DNA of 10,573 nucleotides from contig CAJOIG010000041.1 in NCBI GenBank assembly GCA_905234575.1, positions 1-10,573 of the forward strand. Direction: 5' to 3'. A model generated the notes under the pieces. The model was given only the letters and a program-made list of their open reading frames with translations. It was not told the origin of the DNA and did no database searches. The position numbers were made by a program, and so were the translations under genes. This DNA comes from an uncultured Oscillospiraceae bacterium (GTDB taxonomy: Bacteria > Bacillota > Clostridia > Oscillospirales > Oscillospiraceae). Below are positions 4,603 to 10,573 of the stretch, one piece after another. Position 1 is the stretch's first letter, and the number at the start of each line of letters is the position of its first letter.

Positions 4603-6528
4603 TCATTCTCCGCCTTCGCCGCCCTCGGGCTCCGGCTGAGGTTCCGGCTGGGGTTCCGGCTCCGGCTGCGGTTCGGGCTCCGGTTCCGGTTCGGGCTCGG
4701 GCTCGGGCTCCGGCGCCGTGGTGGGCGGCGGCGTGGGCGTGTCGGCGGCGGGGGGCGCCGTGGGCGTGGGCGTGGCCTCCGGTGCCTGGGTGGGCTCCGG
4801 GGTGTTCGTGGCCGCGGGCTCGGGCGTCGGGGTCTCCTCCTCGCCGGCCTCGTACTTGTGGTAGGAGCTGTAGGCCTCCTTCGTCCGGCTGCGCTGGGAC
4901 CCGTCGGCGTTGTACACTGTACGGTAGGTCTGGGCGTAATAGAACTCGTCGTCCTCCCAGGTGTCGCTCGTCAGCTCGACGTAGCTGCCGTCCTCGTCCG
5001 TGCCCCAGATCTGGACGGTGAGATACCCGTCGGACACCCACGCCTTGATCTTGACAGGGTAGTTCCGGGAGTTCACGAAGCGGAAGTCCGGGCCGCCCCA
5101 GCTCACCGTGGCGTCCATGCCGCGGGGCAGGTAGCTCACGACGAAATAGTGGCAGTAGCGCACGGTGATGTCGAGGTTCGCCTTCATGGCGCAGTAGTAC
5201 AGCGTGGAGCTGCCCTGGCAGATGCCGCCGCCGACCTGGTTCACGTGCTTGCCGCCGGAATAGGCGCCGGCCTCCCCATAGCCGCGGGCGGTGGTGCGCT
5301 CGCCGAGGCAGGAGTTGTAGTCGAAGGTCTCGCCGGGGTTCACCACGGTGTCGTTCAGGGACCCGGCGGCCAGGGTGATGTTGTGGATCCGGGTGCTGGA
5401 CGAGCCGGAGAGGGACGTGCTCTTTTCCGCGAGGCAGTCCGCGAACAGGGCGTCGTTCAGGTCCATGATCTCCGGGTCCGTGAGAACGAAGGGAATGAAG
5501 ACCTGCTCACCCGGCTGGGCGGCGGTCCAGAGCCGCAGGGCCTCCTCCATGTCGAAGCTCACGCCCGCCTTGCCCGGGACGACGCCGCCGGTGGCCTTGT
5601 CGAAGGCGGCGTTCACGGGGTCGGTGTGGACGGAGTCGTAGATGGACTGGAGGAAGTCCGCGTCGGACACGCTGGCGTCGCCGGCGTCGGTGGTGATGGG
5701 CTCGGCGGTGATGTCGGCGTAGTTCTGCGTGAGGAAGGCGTTCTTGACCTGCTCCACGACGGCGTTCGCGTCCACCCGGGAGGCGCTCATGCCCTTCGTG
5801 AGGGTGACGCCGTCCGGGCCGACGACCGCGGTAGTGTCGAGCAGCAGGGCATTCACCTCGCTCACCGCCGTCGTCACGATGGAGCGCAGGGCGTTCTCGT
5901 CAAGGACCGGGGCGGCGTTCGGCGTCGGCTCCGGCGAAGTCTCCGCCGTCAGAGCGACAGGGGCCTTTTTCGCGGCGCGGAAGGCCCGCAGGTTCTGCAG
6001 GGGCGTGCCGGTCCGGCCGTACATCCACGCCGTCTCCAGCAGGGCCGTGACGTCCGTGCCCGACGAGCCTGCGAGGCCGATGTCCGACGCGGCGACCGTG
6101 AAGCTGTGCTCCAAAGGAAGCAGCACCTTCACCGAAGCGTCCTTATAGGGGTCGGCGGCGGCGTTCGCGGCCTCCAGAGCCGCCGCGGCCTCCGCCGGGG
6201 TCAGGCCGCCGACGTTCACGCCGTTCACCGTGACGTTCGGGAAGATCGTCTCCATGGAGGCCACGGCGTTCGCCCGGGCGAGGGTGACGCCCAGGATGAC
6301 CACCGCCGCGGCCAGCACGGCGAACACGGGGATGAGCCACCGCATCCAGCCGGAGCCGCGCGGGGCCTCCTCCCACTGTTCCTCGTAGTCCTCCCGGCGG
6401 GAGCGGCTGTTTGTCCGCTCCGGGGTCACGACGTATACGTTGTCGCTCCGGCCGCGGGACGCCGGCGCTTCCGTCCGGCGGTCCGACGCGCGGGCCGGGG
6501 CCTTTTTCTGCACATGCTTGCCAGCCAT
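4603..6528 (-). CDS. Membrane-anchored VanW-domain cell-wall protein (putative L,D-transpeptidase-like) with Pro-Glu tail
   Basis: This 641-residue protein has a basic cytoplasmic N-terminus (1-60), one membrane helix (about 64-84) and a large extracellular part. A putative peptidoglycan-binding region (PG_binding_4-like) lies at about 95-350 and a VanW domain at about 378-510. The VanW core is clear: N-P-G-E-T-F-D-Y-N (397-405), G-G-G-I-C-Q-G-S-S-T-L-Y (433-444) and the N-Y-P-V-K-I strand (489-494). VanW-domain proteins of Clostridioides difficile have been reported to act as L,D-transpeptidases with a catalytic cysteine, so Cys437 is the candidate nucleophile. A low-complexity tail (566-641) is Thr/Pro-rich, then almost pure Pro-Glu/Pro-Gln. 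The ATG at 6528 is preferred over an upstream TTG (6561) because an AAGGG site precedes it. Despite the name, a link to vancomycin resistance is not implied. Confidence 0.85.
   Translation of the reverse strand: MAGKHVQKKAPARASDRRTEAPASRGRSDNVYVVTPERTNSRSRREDYEEQWEEAPRGSGWMRWLIPVFAVLAAAVVILGVTLARANAVASMETIFPNVTVNGVNVGGLTPAEAAAALEAANAAADPYKDASVKVLLPLEHSFTVAASDIGLAGSSGTDVTALLETAWMYGRTGTPLQNLRAFRAAKKAPVALTAETSPEPTPNAAPVLDENALRSIVTTAVSEVNALLLDTTAVVGPDGVTLTKGMSASRVDANAVVEQVKNAFLTQNYADITAEPITTDAGDASVSDADFLQSIYDSVHTDPVNAAFDKATGGVVPGKAGVSFDMEEALRLWTAAQPGEQVFIPFVLTDPEIMDLNDALFADCLAEKSTSLSGSSSTRIHNITLAAGSLNDTVVNPGETFDYNSCLGERTTARGYGEAGAYSGGKHVNQVGGGICQGSSTLYYCAMKANLDITVRYCHYFVVSYLPRGMDATVSWGGPDFRFVNSRNYPVKIKAWVSDGYLTVQIWGTDEDGSYVELTSDTWEDDEFYYAQTYRTVYNADGSQRSRTKEAYSSYHKYEAGEEETPTPEPAATNTPEPTQAPEATPTPTAPPAADTPTPPPTTAPEPEPEPEPEPEPEPQPEPEPQPEPQPEPEGGEGGE
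4621..4713. repeat. Hexanucleotide-type tandem repeat encoding (Pro-Glu/Gln)n
   Basis: On the plus strand variants of GGCTCC, GGTTCC and GGTTCG repeat head to tail for about 90 nt. They encode alternating Pro-Glu with occasional Pro-Gln in the VanW protein (residues about 606-635). The period of six suits replication slippage without loss of frame, so length is likely to vary between strains. Confidence 0.8.
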
Positions 6529-6576
6529 ATAGTGTTTTCCCTTTCTTACCGGCGCATGCAAATCATGCGAAACTTA

Positions 6577-7812
6577 TCAGTGGATGTCCCGATCGGAGGG
6601 CAGCTCGATGCGGCCGAGCTCCGAGGCGCTGTCCCCCATCCAGGGGTTCGCGCTCAGCCGGTGCTGGGCCTGGGCGTCCAGCAGCGAGCCGATGAGGATG
6701 TTCGACAGGAGAAAGCCCGTCGGGGTGAAGCACCAGCGTCCGTCCGGGCGGCGCTTCGTCCAACCGTCCTTCTCGTACTCCCGCAGCAGCTCCTCGAGGG
6801 GCGCGAAATCGCTGCGGTAGATCCGGTGGTACTCCTCGCCGGAGACGCCCTTCGCCCGGCGCATGCCGAGGAGGATGTACTCCGCGGCGCGGTCGAGCTC
6901 GTCGAGCTTCTCGTACTCGTCGAGGAGGCTCTGTCCCCCCGCGACGCCGGCGATGTAGCCGTCCAGCGAGCGGACGTAGCTGTAGCGCGTGTCCCCGATG
7001 CAGGAGTGGGCCCCCGGGCCGAAGCCCAGGTAGTCCTGCAGGTCCCAGTATTTCATGTTGTGCCGGGACTCATAGCCCCGGCGGGCGAAGTTCGAGATCT
7101 CGTACTGCCCGTAGTTGTAGAGCCCGAGGGTCTGCACGGCGTAGAGGTACATGTCCGCCTGGTCGTCGTCCGTGGGGATGACGGGGCTGTCCTTATACTC
7201 CCGGTACATGGGCGTGCCCTCCTCCAGCTTGAGGCCGTAGCAGGAGATATGCTCCGGCTCGAGCTCCAGCACGCGGGCCAGGGTGTCCGCCCAGTCGTCC
7301 CGGGTCTGGTTCGGCAGACCGTAGATGAGGTCCACGCTGAGGTTCTGGAAGCCCTCCGCGCGGATGCTTTTGACCGCCTTTTTCACCTGGGCAAAGTTGT
7401 GGCGGCGGCCGATGATCTTCAACAGATCGTCGCTCGCGGACTGTACGCCGAGGGAGATGCGGTTCACGCCCTCCTTCCGCAGCAGGCGCAGATCATGCCG
7501 GGTGACGCTGTCGGGGTTGCACTCCACCGTGACCTCCGCGCTTTTCAGCACGCGCCCGGCCCGTTTGAGGGCGTTGAAGGCGTCGGTCAGACGCCGGGCG
7601 CCGAAGTAGCTCGGCGTGCCGCCGCCGAAATACACCGTGTCGATGTAATACGGGGCCATGGCGGCGGAGGCCTCCCCGATGTGGCGGAGCAGCGCCTCCT
7701 GGTAGCTCCCCATGCGTCCGTCGCAGCCGGCGAGGGAGTAAAAGTCGCAGTAGCCGCACTTCGAGGCGCAGAAGGGGATGTGGATGTAAACGCCCAGATG
7801 CCTGTCTTCCAT
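6577..7812 (-). CDS. hemW: Radical SAM haem chaperone HemW
   Basis: This 411-residue radical SAM protein belongs to the HemN-like group. The iron-sulfur cluster motif C-x3-C-x2-C is Cys15/Cys19/Cys22, preceded by Y-I-H-I-P-F. The SAM-binding G-G-G-T-P-S is at 63-68, with family blocks C-N-P-D-S (98-102) and R-I-S-L-G-V-Q-S (118-125). H-N-M-K-Y-W (251-256) is the HNxxYW motif linked to haem binding in HemW. Such proteins were often annotated as oxygen-independent coproporphyrinogen III oxidase; HemW instead delivers haem to client proteins, so that older name should be avoided. Residues after about 380 (about 30 aa) go beyond the usual end near L-L-S-N and look like a lineage-specific extension. 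The start lies 8 nt after the ATPase gene stop, within reach of a purine-rich GGAGGAGGA, suggesting coupled translation. Confidence 0.92.
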   Translation of the reverse strand: MEDRHLGVYIHIPFCASKCGYCDFYSLAGCDGRMGSYQEALLRHIGEASAAMAPYYIDTVYFGGGTPSYFGARRLTDAFNALKRAGRVLKSAEVTVECNPDSVTRHDLRLLRKEGVNRISLGVQSASDDLLKIIGRRHNFAQVKKAVKSIRAEGFQNLSVDLIYGLPNQTRDDWADTLARVLELEPEHISCYGLKLEEGTPMYREYKDSPVIPTDDDQADMYLYAVQTLGLYNYGQYEISNFARRGYESRHNMKYWDLQDYLGFGPGAHSCIGDTRYSYVRSLDGYIAGVAGGQSLLDEYEKLDELDRAAEYILLGMRRAKGVSGEEYHRIYRSDFAPLEELLREYEKDGWTKRRPDGRWCFTPTGFLLSNILIGSLLDAQAQHRLSANPWMGDSASELGRIELPSDRDIH

Positions 7813-7820
7813 GGGCGGGG

Positions 7821-9281
7821 TCAGTCCTCCTCCGTGGGGAAAAAGTCGGCCTTCGTGAAGGTGACGAGGTCCTCCTTTGAGGGCGCCTCCATGGCGGCGA
7901 CGCGGTTGGCCTGGCGGACGACCATGTCCTCGAAGCGGTTGCGGACGTCGCGGCCGTTGCCGAAGTTCTCGTCCCGGTTTTCATAGAGCTCCGCGAAGAA
8001 CTCCTTCGCGGCGGCCTCGGCCTCCTCGTCCAGCTCGTAGCCGTTTTTGCGGCACTGGCTGTGGAAGATGGCGTTGAGCTCGTCGCCGTTGTAATCGGGG
8101 AACTCGATGTATTTGTTGAATCGGCTCTCGAGGCCGGGGTTGGAGTCGAGGAAGCGCTCCATGGGCTCCGTATACCCCGCCACGATGACGACGAGATCGT
8201 CCCGGTGGTCCTCCATGGCCTTCAGGAGGGTCTCGATGGCCTCGCGGCCGAAGTCGTTCTCCCCGCCGGAGGCCAGGGAATACGCCTCGTCGATGAACAG
8301 CACGCCGCCGAGGGCCGACGTGATGACCTCCTGGGTCTTGATGGCGGTCTGGCCGACGTAGCCCGCGACGAGGCCGGAGCGGTCCACCTCCACGAGCTGG
8401 CCCTTCGTCAGGGCGCCGATGGCGTTGTACAGCCCGCCGATCAGCCGGGCGACGGTGGTCTTGCCGGTGCCGGGGTTGCCCGTGAACACCATGTGCATGC
8501 TCATGGGCGCCACGGGCAGGCCGTGCTCCTCCCGCAGCTTTCGGACCTTGATGAGGTTCATGGTGGATTTGACGTCCTTCTTCACCGCGGTGAGGCCGAC
8601 CAGATCGTCCAGCTGGGCCATGAGCTCGTCCAGGCTCGGCTTCTCGGGCTCGGGCTCCGCTTCGGAGGCCGTGTCCGCCGCCGTGTCCGCGCCGGCTGTG
8701 CCGGGGGCTTTGGCGTCCCCGCCCGAGGCCGCGGCCCGCGGGGGATTTTTCGTGAGGAAGGACTCCTCCGCGCTCGTGACGAAGTCCGCCGCGCGCAGAC
8801 CGGGCTTTCCCGGCTTCACGCCCGCGCTGTCGCACAGGGCGGAGAGCTTCTCGCCGCACTCGGTGATGTACTCCGCCTCGGCGTAGGTGACGTCGTCGTC
8901 CGCCGCCGCGACATAGAGCAGGATGTTCGTGAGCATGCGGATGAACACCCGGGAGTGCTCCGTGCCGTGCCGGGCGTCCCGCTCGGTCAGCGTCCAGAAA
9001 AACAGGGGCGGCAGGAAGTCCCCGCTCTCGCCCACGGCGGTGGACAGGGCCCACAGCAGCCAGTCCGGCTGCTTCTGGCCCCGGGAGTACAGCGCGTTTG
9101 CCGCGGCGACGTGCTCCTCCCCCAGCCGGGCGCCCCGGGCAAAGAGCTGCAGGGCGCAGTCCGTGCAGAACTTGTCCATCTGCCCCGCGAGCTCCCGGCC
9201 CGCGACGCGGTAAAACGCCTCGGTGTTCGCGACGTAGGTCTTATGCAGCTCCTCGGGAGAGCGCTTCCATTGTGTCGGCAT
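7821..9281 (-). CDS. TerB-like/AAA+ ATPase fusion of the CbxX/CfqX (SpoVK) family
   Basis: The C-terminal half of this 486-residue protein (about 215-486) is a CbxX/CfqX-type AAA+ module related to CbbX and sporulation protein SpoVK. It shows Walker A G-N-P-G-T-G-K-T-T (268-276), a likely pore-loop Y-V-G-Q-T (308-312), Walker B V-L-F-I-D-E-A-Y (327-334), a sensor 1-like I-V-A-G-Y-T (366-371), an S-R-F-N arginine finger (Arg387) and G-N-G-R-D-V-R-N (441-448). The N-terminal half is helical, with a segment at 118-145 (A-A-A-D-D-D-V-T-Y-A-E-A-E-Y-I) that resembles the acidic signature of TerB-like domains. An Ala/Glu/Pro-rich linker (180-215) joins the halves. CbbX-type enzymes remodel other proteins by threading; the client here is unknown. 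It is first in the operon. The ATG at 9281 has GGTGAG just upstream. SpoVK is shorter (about 320 aa), so orthology is not assumed. Confidence 0.85.
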   Translation of the reverse strand: MPTQWKRSPEELHKTYVANTEAFYRVAGRELAGQMDKFCTDCALQLFARGARLGEEHVAAANALYSRGQKQPDWLLWALSTAVGESGDFLPPLFFWTLTERDARHGTEHSRVFIRMLTNILLYVAAADDDVTYAEAEYITECGEKLSALCDSAGVKPGKPGLRAADFVTSAEESFLTKNPPRAAASGGDAKAPGTAGADTAADTASEAEPEPEKPSLDELMAQLDDLVGLTAVKKDVKSTMNLIKVRKLREEHGLPVAPMSMHMVFTGNPGTGKTTVARLIGGLYNAIGALTKGQLVEVDRSGLVAGYVGQTAIKTQEVITSALGGVLFIDEAYSLASGGENDFGREAIETLLKAMEDHRDDLVVIVAGYTEPMERFLDSNPGLESRFNKYIEFPDYNGDELNAIFHSQCRKNGYELDEEAEAAAKEFFAELYENRDENFGNGRDVRNRFEDMVVRQANRVAAMEAPSKEDLVTFTKADFFPTEED

Positions 9282-9330
9282 ATCGTCTCACCATCCAAAT
9301 CGTCGTCTTGGTGTAATCTTCCGAAAGTAC

Positions 9331-9359
9331 ATTATATAACAACTTTCCCCGGCAAACAA
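9331..9359 (-). promoter_or_regulatory. Promoter of the AAA-hemW-vanW-metG-yabPQ-divIC operon
   Basis: On the minus strand a consensus -10 TATAAT (9331-9336) lies 17 nt from a weak -35 TTGTTT (9354-9359). It sits in an A/T-rich island 50 nt upstream of the ATPase start. It is just beyond the lipoprotein terminator, where a new transcription unit is expected. The long leader, about 40-45 nt, shows no clear riboswitch. Confidence 0.7.
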
Positions 9360-9380
9360 CCCCAAACACGCGCCGAATCG

Positions 9381-9410
9381 AAAAAACCGGACGGCAGGAC
9401 GCCGCCCGGT
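9381..9410 (-). terminator. Intrinsic terminator of the lipoprotein gene
   Basis: In the minus-strand transcript ACCGGGCGGC (9401-9410) pairs with GCCGTCCGGT (9386-9395) around a 5-nt loop, with one G-U pair. A run of six T (9381-9386) follows. It begins 25 nt after the lipoprotein stop codon and separates that gene from the operon. Confidence 0.9.
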
Positions 9411-9435
9411 CGGTTCATATGGGGATGCGGTCACG

Positions 9436-10320
9436 TCAGGCGACGGGGACATAGGCCTCCGCCGCGTCCTGCGCCATGGCGAGCAGCCCGTCGCAGGTGG
9501 TGTCATAGCGCTGCATGTCGTTCCAGAGGAAGACGCCCTTGCCCTCGTAGCCCAGGTCCGGGGCCTCGGTATAGACCGCCGCGGCCGCCTCGTAGGCCGC
9601 CTTGTCCGCGGGCTCGCCGCCGACGAGGTAGCGCTCCTCCGTGACCTTGCCGGTCTCGGGGTCCACCGTGAGGAGCTGGGTGCACACGCTCACGGGGGCG
9701 AGGGCGCCGCCGCCCTGGGAGAGCTCGAAGCGGAGGATCTCGCTCCAGGAATCCTCCATCGTGCCGTTCTCGCTGCTGACCCAGAAGGTAAAGCCGTCCG
9801 CGGTGCGGGCAAGGCGGAAGGACTCGAAATAGCTCGTGCAGACGGAGGCGGAGGCGAAATGCGCGTCGTCGAAGGCGCCCTTCGCGGCGTCCAGCACGCT
9901 GGAAACGCAGTACACCTGACCGTCCACCAGGTCGAACATCTGCGCGCCGAGGGTGGCGGAGGCGCCCTGATCGAAGAGGATCATCTCCGGCGTGCCGTCG
10001 AGGTCGAGGTCGATGTATCCCACGCCCGAGATGCCGTCCGGCCAGAGAGCGGCGAAGATGTCGTAGTTGTCCTCCAGGAAGGCGAGGTACGTCCCCGCCC
10101 AGCCGTCGGCGGGCTCGGGCGTCACCGGCCGGGAGGCGGCGGTCTCCGCCGGGACGGGAGGCTCCGTGGGGACCGGGGTCTCCGCCGGGGCCGCCGTCGG
10201 GGTCGGCGCGCTCACGGAGACGGCGGGGGTCTGGGCAGGCTCCGCCTCTCCCGCCGCGCCGCAGGCGCACAGCGCGAGAGATAAAATCGCCGCAAGGACC
10301 GGGATCGACCGCCGTTTCAT
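9436..10320 (-). CDS. Putative lipoprotein with a D-x-D-x-D-G repeat-like motif
   Basis: I do not recognise a named family. The 294-residue product starts with a lipoprotein signal: basic K-R-R, a hydrophobic core, then L-C-A-C, with Cys20 as the probable lipidated residue. A Thr/Pro/Ala/Glu linker (about 25-72) should span the wall. The globular part (73-294) contains Y-I-D-L-D-L-D-G-T-P-E-M-I-L (102-115). This is the pattern of an FG-GAP/dockerin-like calcium loop often seen in clostridial surface proteins of unknown role. Extracellular location is therefore likely, but function is not known. The ATG at 10320 has GAGGTG only 4 nt upstream; the more upstream in-frame start at 10335 lacks a site and would add residues before the signal peptide. 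It is expressed alone, between its own promoter (10357-10385) and terminator (9381-9410). Confidence 0.8.
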   Translation of the reverse strand: MKRRSIPVLAAILSLALCACGAAGEAEPAQTPAVSVSAPTPTAAPAETPVPTEPPVPAETAASRPVTPEPADGWAGTYLAFLEDNYDIFAALWPDGISGVGYIDLDLDGTPEMILFDQGASATLGAQMFDLVDGQVYCVSSVLDAAKGAFDDAHFASASVCTSYFESFRLARTADGFTFWVSSENGTMEDSWSEILRFELSQGGGALAPVSVCTQLLTVDPETGKVTEERYLVGGEPADKAAYEAAAAVYTEAPDLGYEGKGVFLWNDMQRYDTTCDGLLAMAQDAAEAYVPVA

Positions 10321-10334
10321 GACACACCTCGACA

Positions 10335-10359
10335 TTATGTAAATTCAGTTATGTCAATT
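10335..10359. repeat. Two direct repeats in the lipoprotein leader
   Basis: TTATGTAAATT (10335-10345) and TTATGTCAATT (10349-10359) match at 10 of 11 positions and are offset by 14 nt. They cover the expected transcription start of the lipoprotein gene. AATTCAGTTA (10342-10351), which overlaps both, also has a perfect inverted copy at 10425-10434. A regulator site is possible, but A/T-rich promoter DNA produces such repeats by chance. Confidence 0.4.
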
Positions 10360-10385
10360 ATAGTCGGCTCTCCGGGAAAAGGCAA
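10357..10385 (-). promoter_or_regulatory. Promoter of the lipoprotein gene
   Basis: On the minus strand a -35 TTGCCT (10380-10385) and a perfect -10 TATAAT (10357-10362) are separated by 17 nt. It lies 36 nt from the lipoprotein start. A pair of direct repeats follows immediately after the -10 box. Confidence 0.75.
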
Positions 10386-10455
10386 GCCGGTTTTCCAATC
10401 TGTAATCACCCTGTAAACTATTTTTAACTGAATTATGAACGATTCGCTCCGGGAC

Positions 10456-10484
10456 TTGACATTCGAGGCGGCAAGTGGTAAATT
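10456..10484 (+). promoter_or_regulatory. htpG: Sigma-A-type promoter of htpG
   Basis: A perfect -35 TTGACA (10456-10461) is 17 nt from -10 TAAATT (10479-10484). The CIRCE operator overlaps the last two bases of the -10 box, so HrcA binding should block RNA polymerase directly. Confidence 0.85.
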
Positions 10485-10509
10485 AGCACTCAGATATAAC
10501 GAGTGCTAA
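10483..10509. promoter_or_regulatory. CIRCE operator (HrcA binding site)
   Basis: TTAGCACTC-N9-GAGTGCTAA is an exact match to the CIRCE inverted repeat, with both 9-nt arms perfect and the 9-nt spacer conserved. CIRCE is bound by the heat-shock repressor HrcA. It lies 24 nt upstream of the htpG start codon and overlaps its promoter. Confidence 0.97.
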
Positions 10510-10533
10510 CTCATTGGAAAGGTCGGATCATTC

Positions 10534-10573
10534 ATGGCAAAGAAACAGTTCAAGGCGGAGTCCAAGCGGCTTT
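10534..10573 (+). CDS. htpG: Chaperone HtpG (Hsp90), 5' end only
   Basis: Only 13 residues are in the window, starting M-A-K-K-Q-F-K-A-E-S-K-R-L. This matches the opening of clostridial HtpG, where F-x-A-E-x-x-x-L-L precedes the ATPase domain. HtpG is the bacterial Hsp90, an ATP-dependent cytoplasmic dimer that remodels client proteins. The heat-shock operator directly upstream supports a chaperone gene. The ribosome binding site is modest (GGAAAGG, 10516-10522). With so few residues, the name rests on the start sequence plus the CIRCE context. Confidence 0.8.
   Translation, partial: MAKKQFKAESKRL

Noticed and set aside
4621..4713. Short tandem repeats considered as a CRISPR array
   Set aside because: The unit is six bases with no spacers, in frame within a protein gene.
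3702..5021. Plus-strand open frame of 439 codons antisense to metG and vanW
   Set aside because: metG is certain on the other strand. The end of this frame degenerates into Pro/Ala/Arg repeats from the (Pro-Glu) coding repeat.
4603..6528. Vancomycin-resistance gene based on the VanW domain
   Set aside because: No vanH, vanA/B or vanX homologue or VanRS pair is present. VanW domains are common in Clostridia without resistance.
6577..7812. Coproporphyrinogen III dehydrogenase (HemN)
   Set aside because: The H-N-x-x-Y-W motif, short length and operon context fit HemW, which is a haem chaperone rather than the oxidase.
4858..7986. Very long plus-strand open frame (1042 codons) antisense to vanW and hemW
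   Set aside because: It is a shadow frame in GC-rich DNA: it crosses several well-supported minus-strand genes, has Gly/Val/Ala/His/Arg-rich low-complexity translation, and matches no family.
8061..9644. Plus-strand open frame of 527 codons antisense to the AAA+ gene
   Set aside because: It covers a clear AAA+ gene and crosses both a promoter and a terminator of the opposite strand. The translation is Arg/Gly/Leu-rich without motifs.
10371..10398. GGAAAA/TTTTCC hairpin considered as a terminator between the divergent genes
   Set aside because: It has a short A/T-rich stem, no following U-tract, and overlaps the lipoprotein -35 box. The genes diverge, so no terminator is expected.

Overview
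The window looks like chromosomal DNA of a GC-rich, endospore-forming member of the Clostridia, most like Oscillospiraceae. The evidence is the strong G/C bias at third codon positions, the sporulation genes yabP and yabQ, a SpoVK/CbbX-type AAA+ ATPase, a VanW-domain wall protein, and Bacillota-style ribosome binding sites and promoters. The genus assignment is inference. I see no insertion sequence, CRISPR array, tRNA or rRNA. All genes but one lie on the minus strand, so transcription runs right to left.

Reading in the direction of transcription: at the far right, an htpG (Hsp90) gene begins on the plus strand behind a consensus promoter overlapped by a perfect CIRCE operator (10483-10509), which predicts HrcA heat-shock control. 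Diverging from it is a monocistronic lipoprotein gene (9436-10320) with its own promoter and a strong intrinsic terminator (9381-9410).

Next is one long apparent operon, from a promoter at 9331-9359 to a terminator at 1497-1533. It encodes a TerB-like/AAA+ ATPase, the haem chaperone HemW, a membrane-anchored VanW-domain protein with a Pro-Glu tail, methionyl-tRNA synthetase, the spore-coat/cortex proteins YabP and YabQ, and the division protein DivIC. Junctions are tight (8, 48, 28 and 58 nt, then a 1-nt TGATG overlap). The yabQ frame stays open 251 nt into divIC. A 9-bp hairpin covers the yabP ribosome binding site, at the point where housekeeping genes give way to sporulation genes.

At the left is a second unit: a MarR-family regulator whose operator sits just downstream of its -10 box, followed after 69 nt by a crotonase-superfamily gene that runs off the window. 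This enzyme lacks obvious enoyl-CoA hydratase glutamates. It does carry the His/His/Asp pattern of 6-oxocamphor hydrolase, a C-C bond-cleaving beta-diketone hydrolase. This regulator-enzyme pair is the least ordinary part of the window and the best candidate for uncharacterised chemistry. The rest is largely conserved chromosomal gene content.
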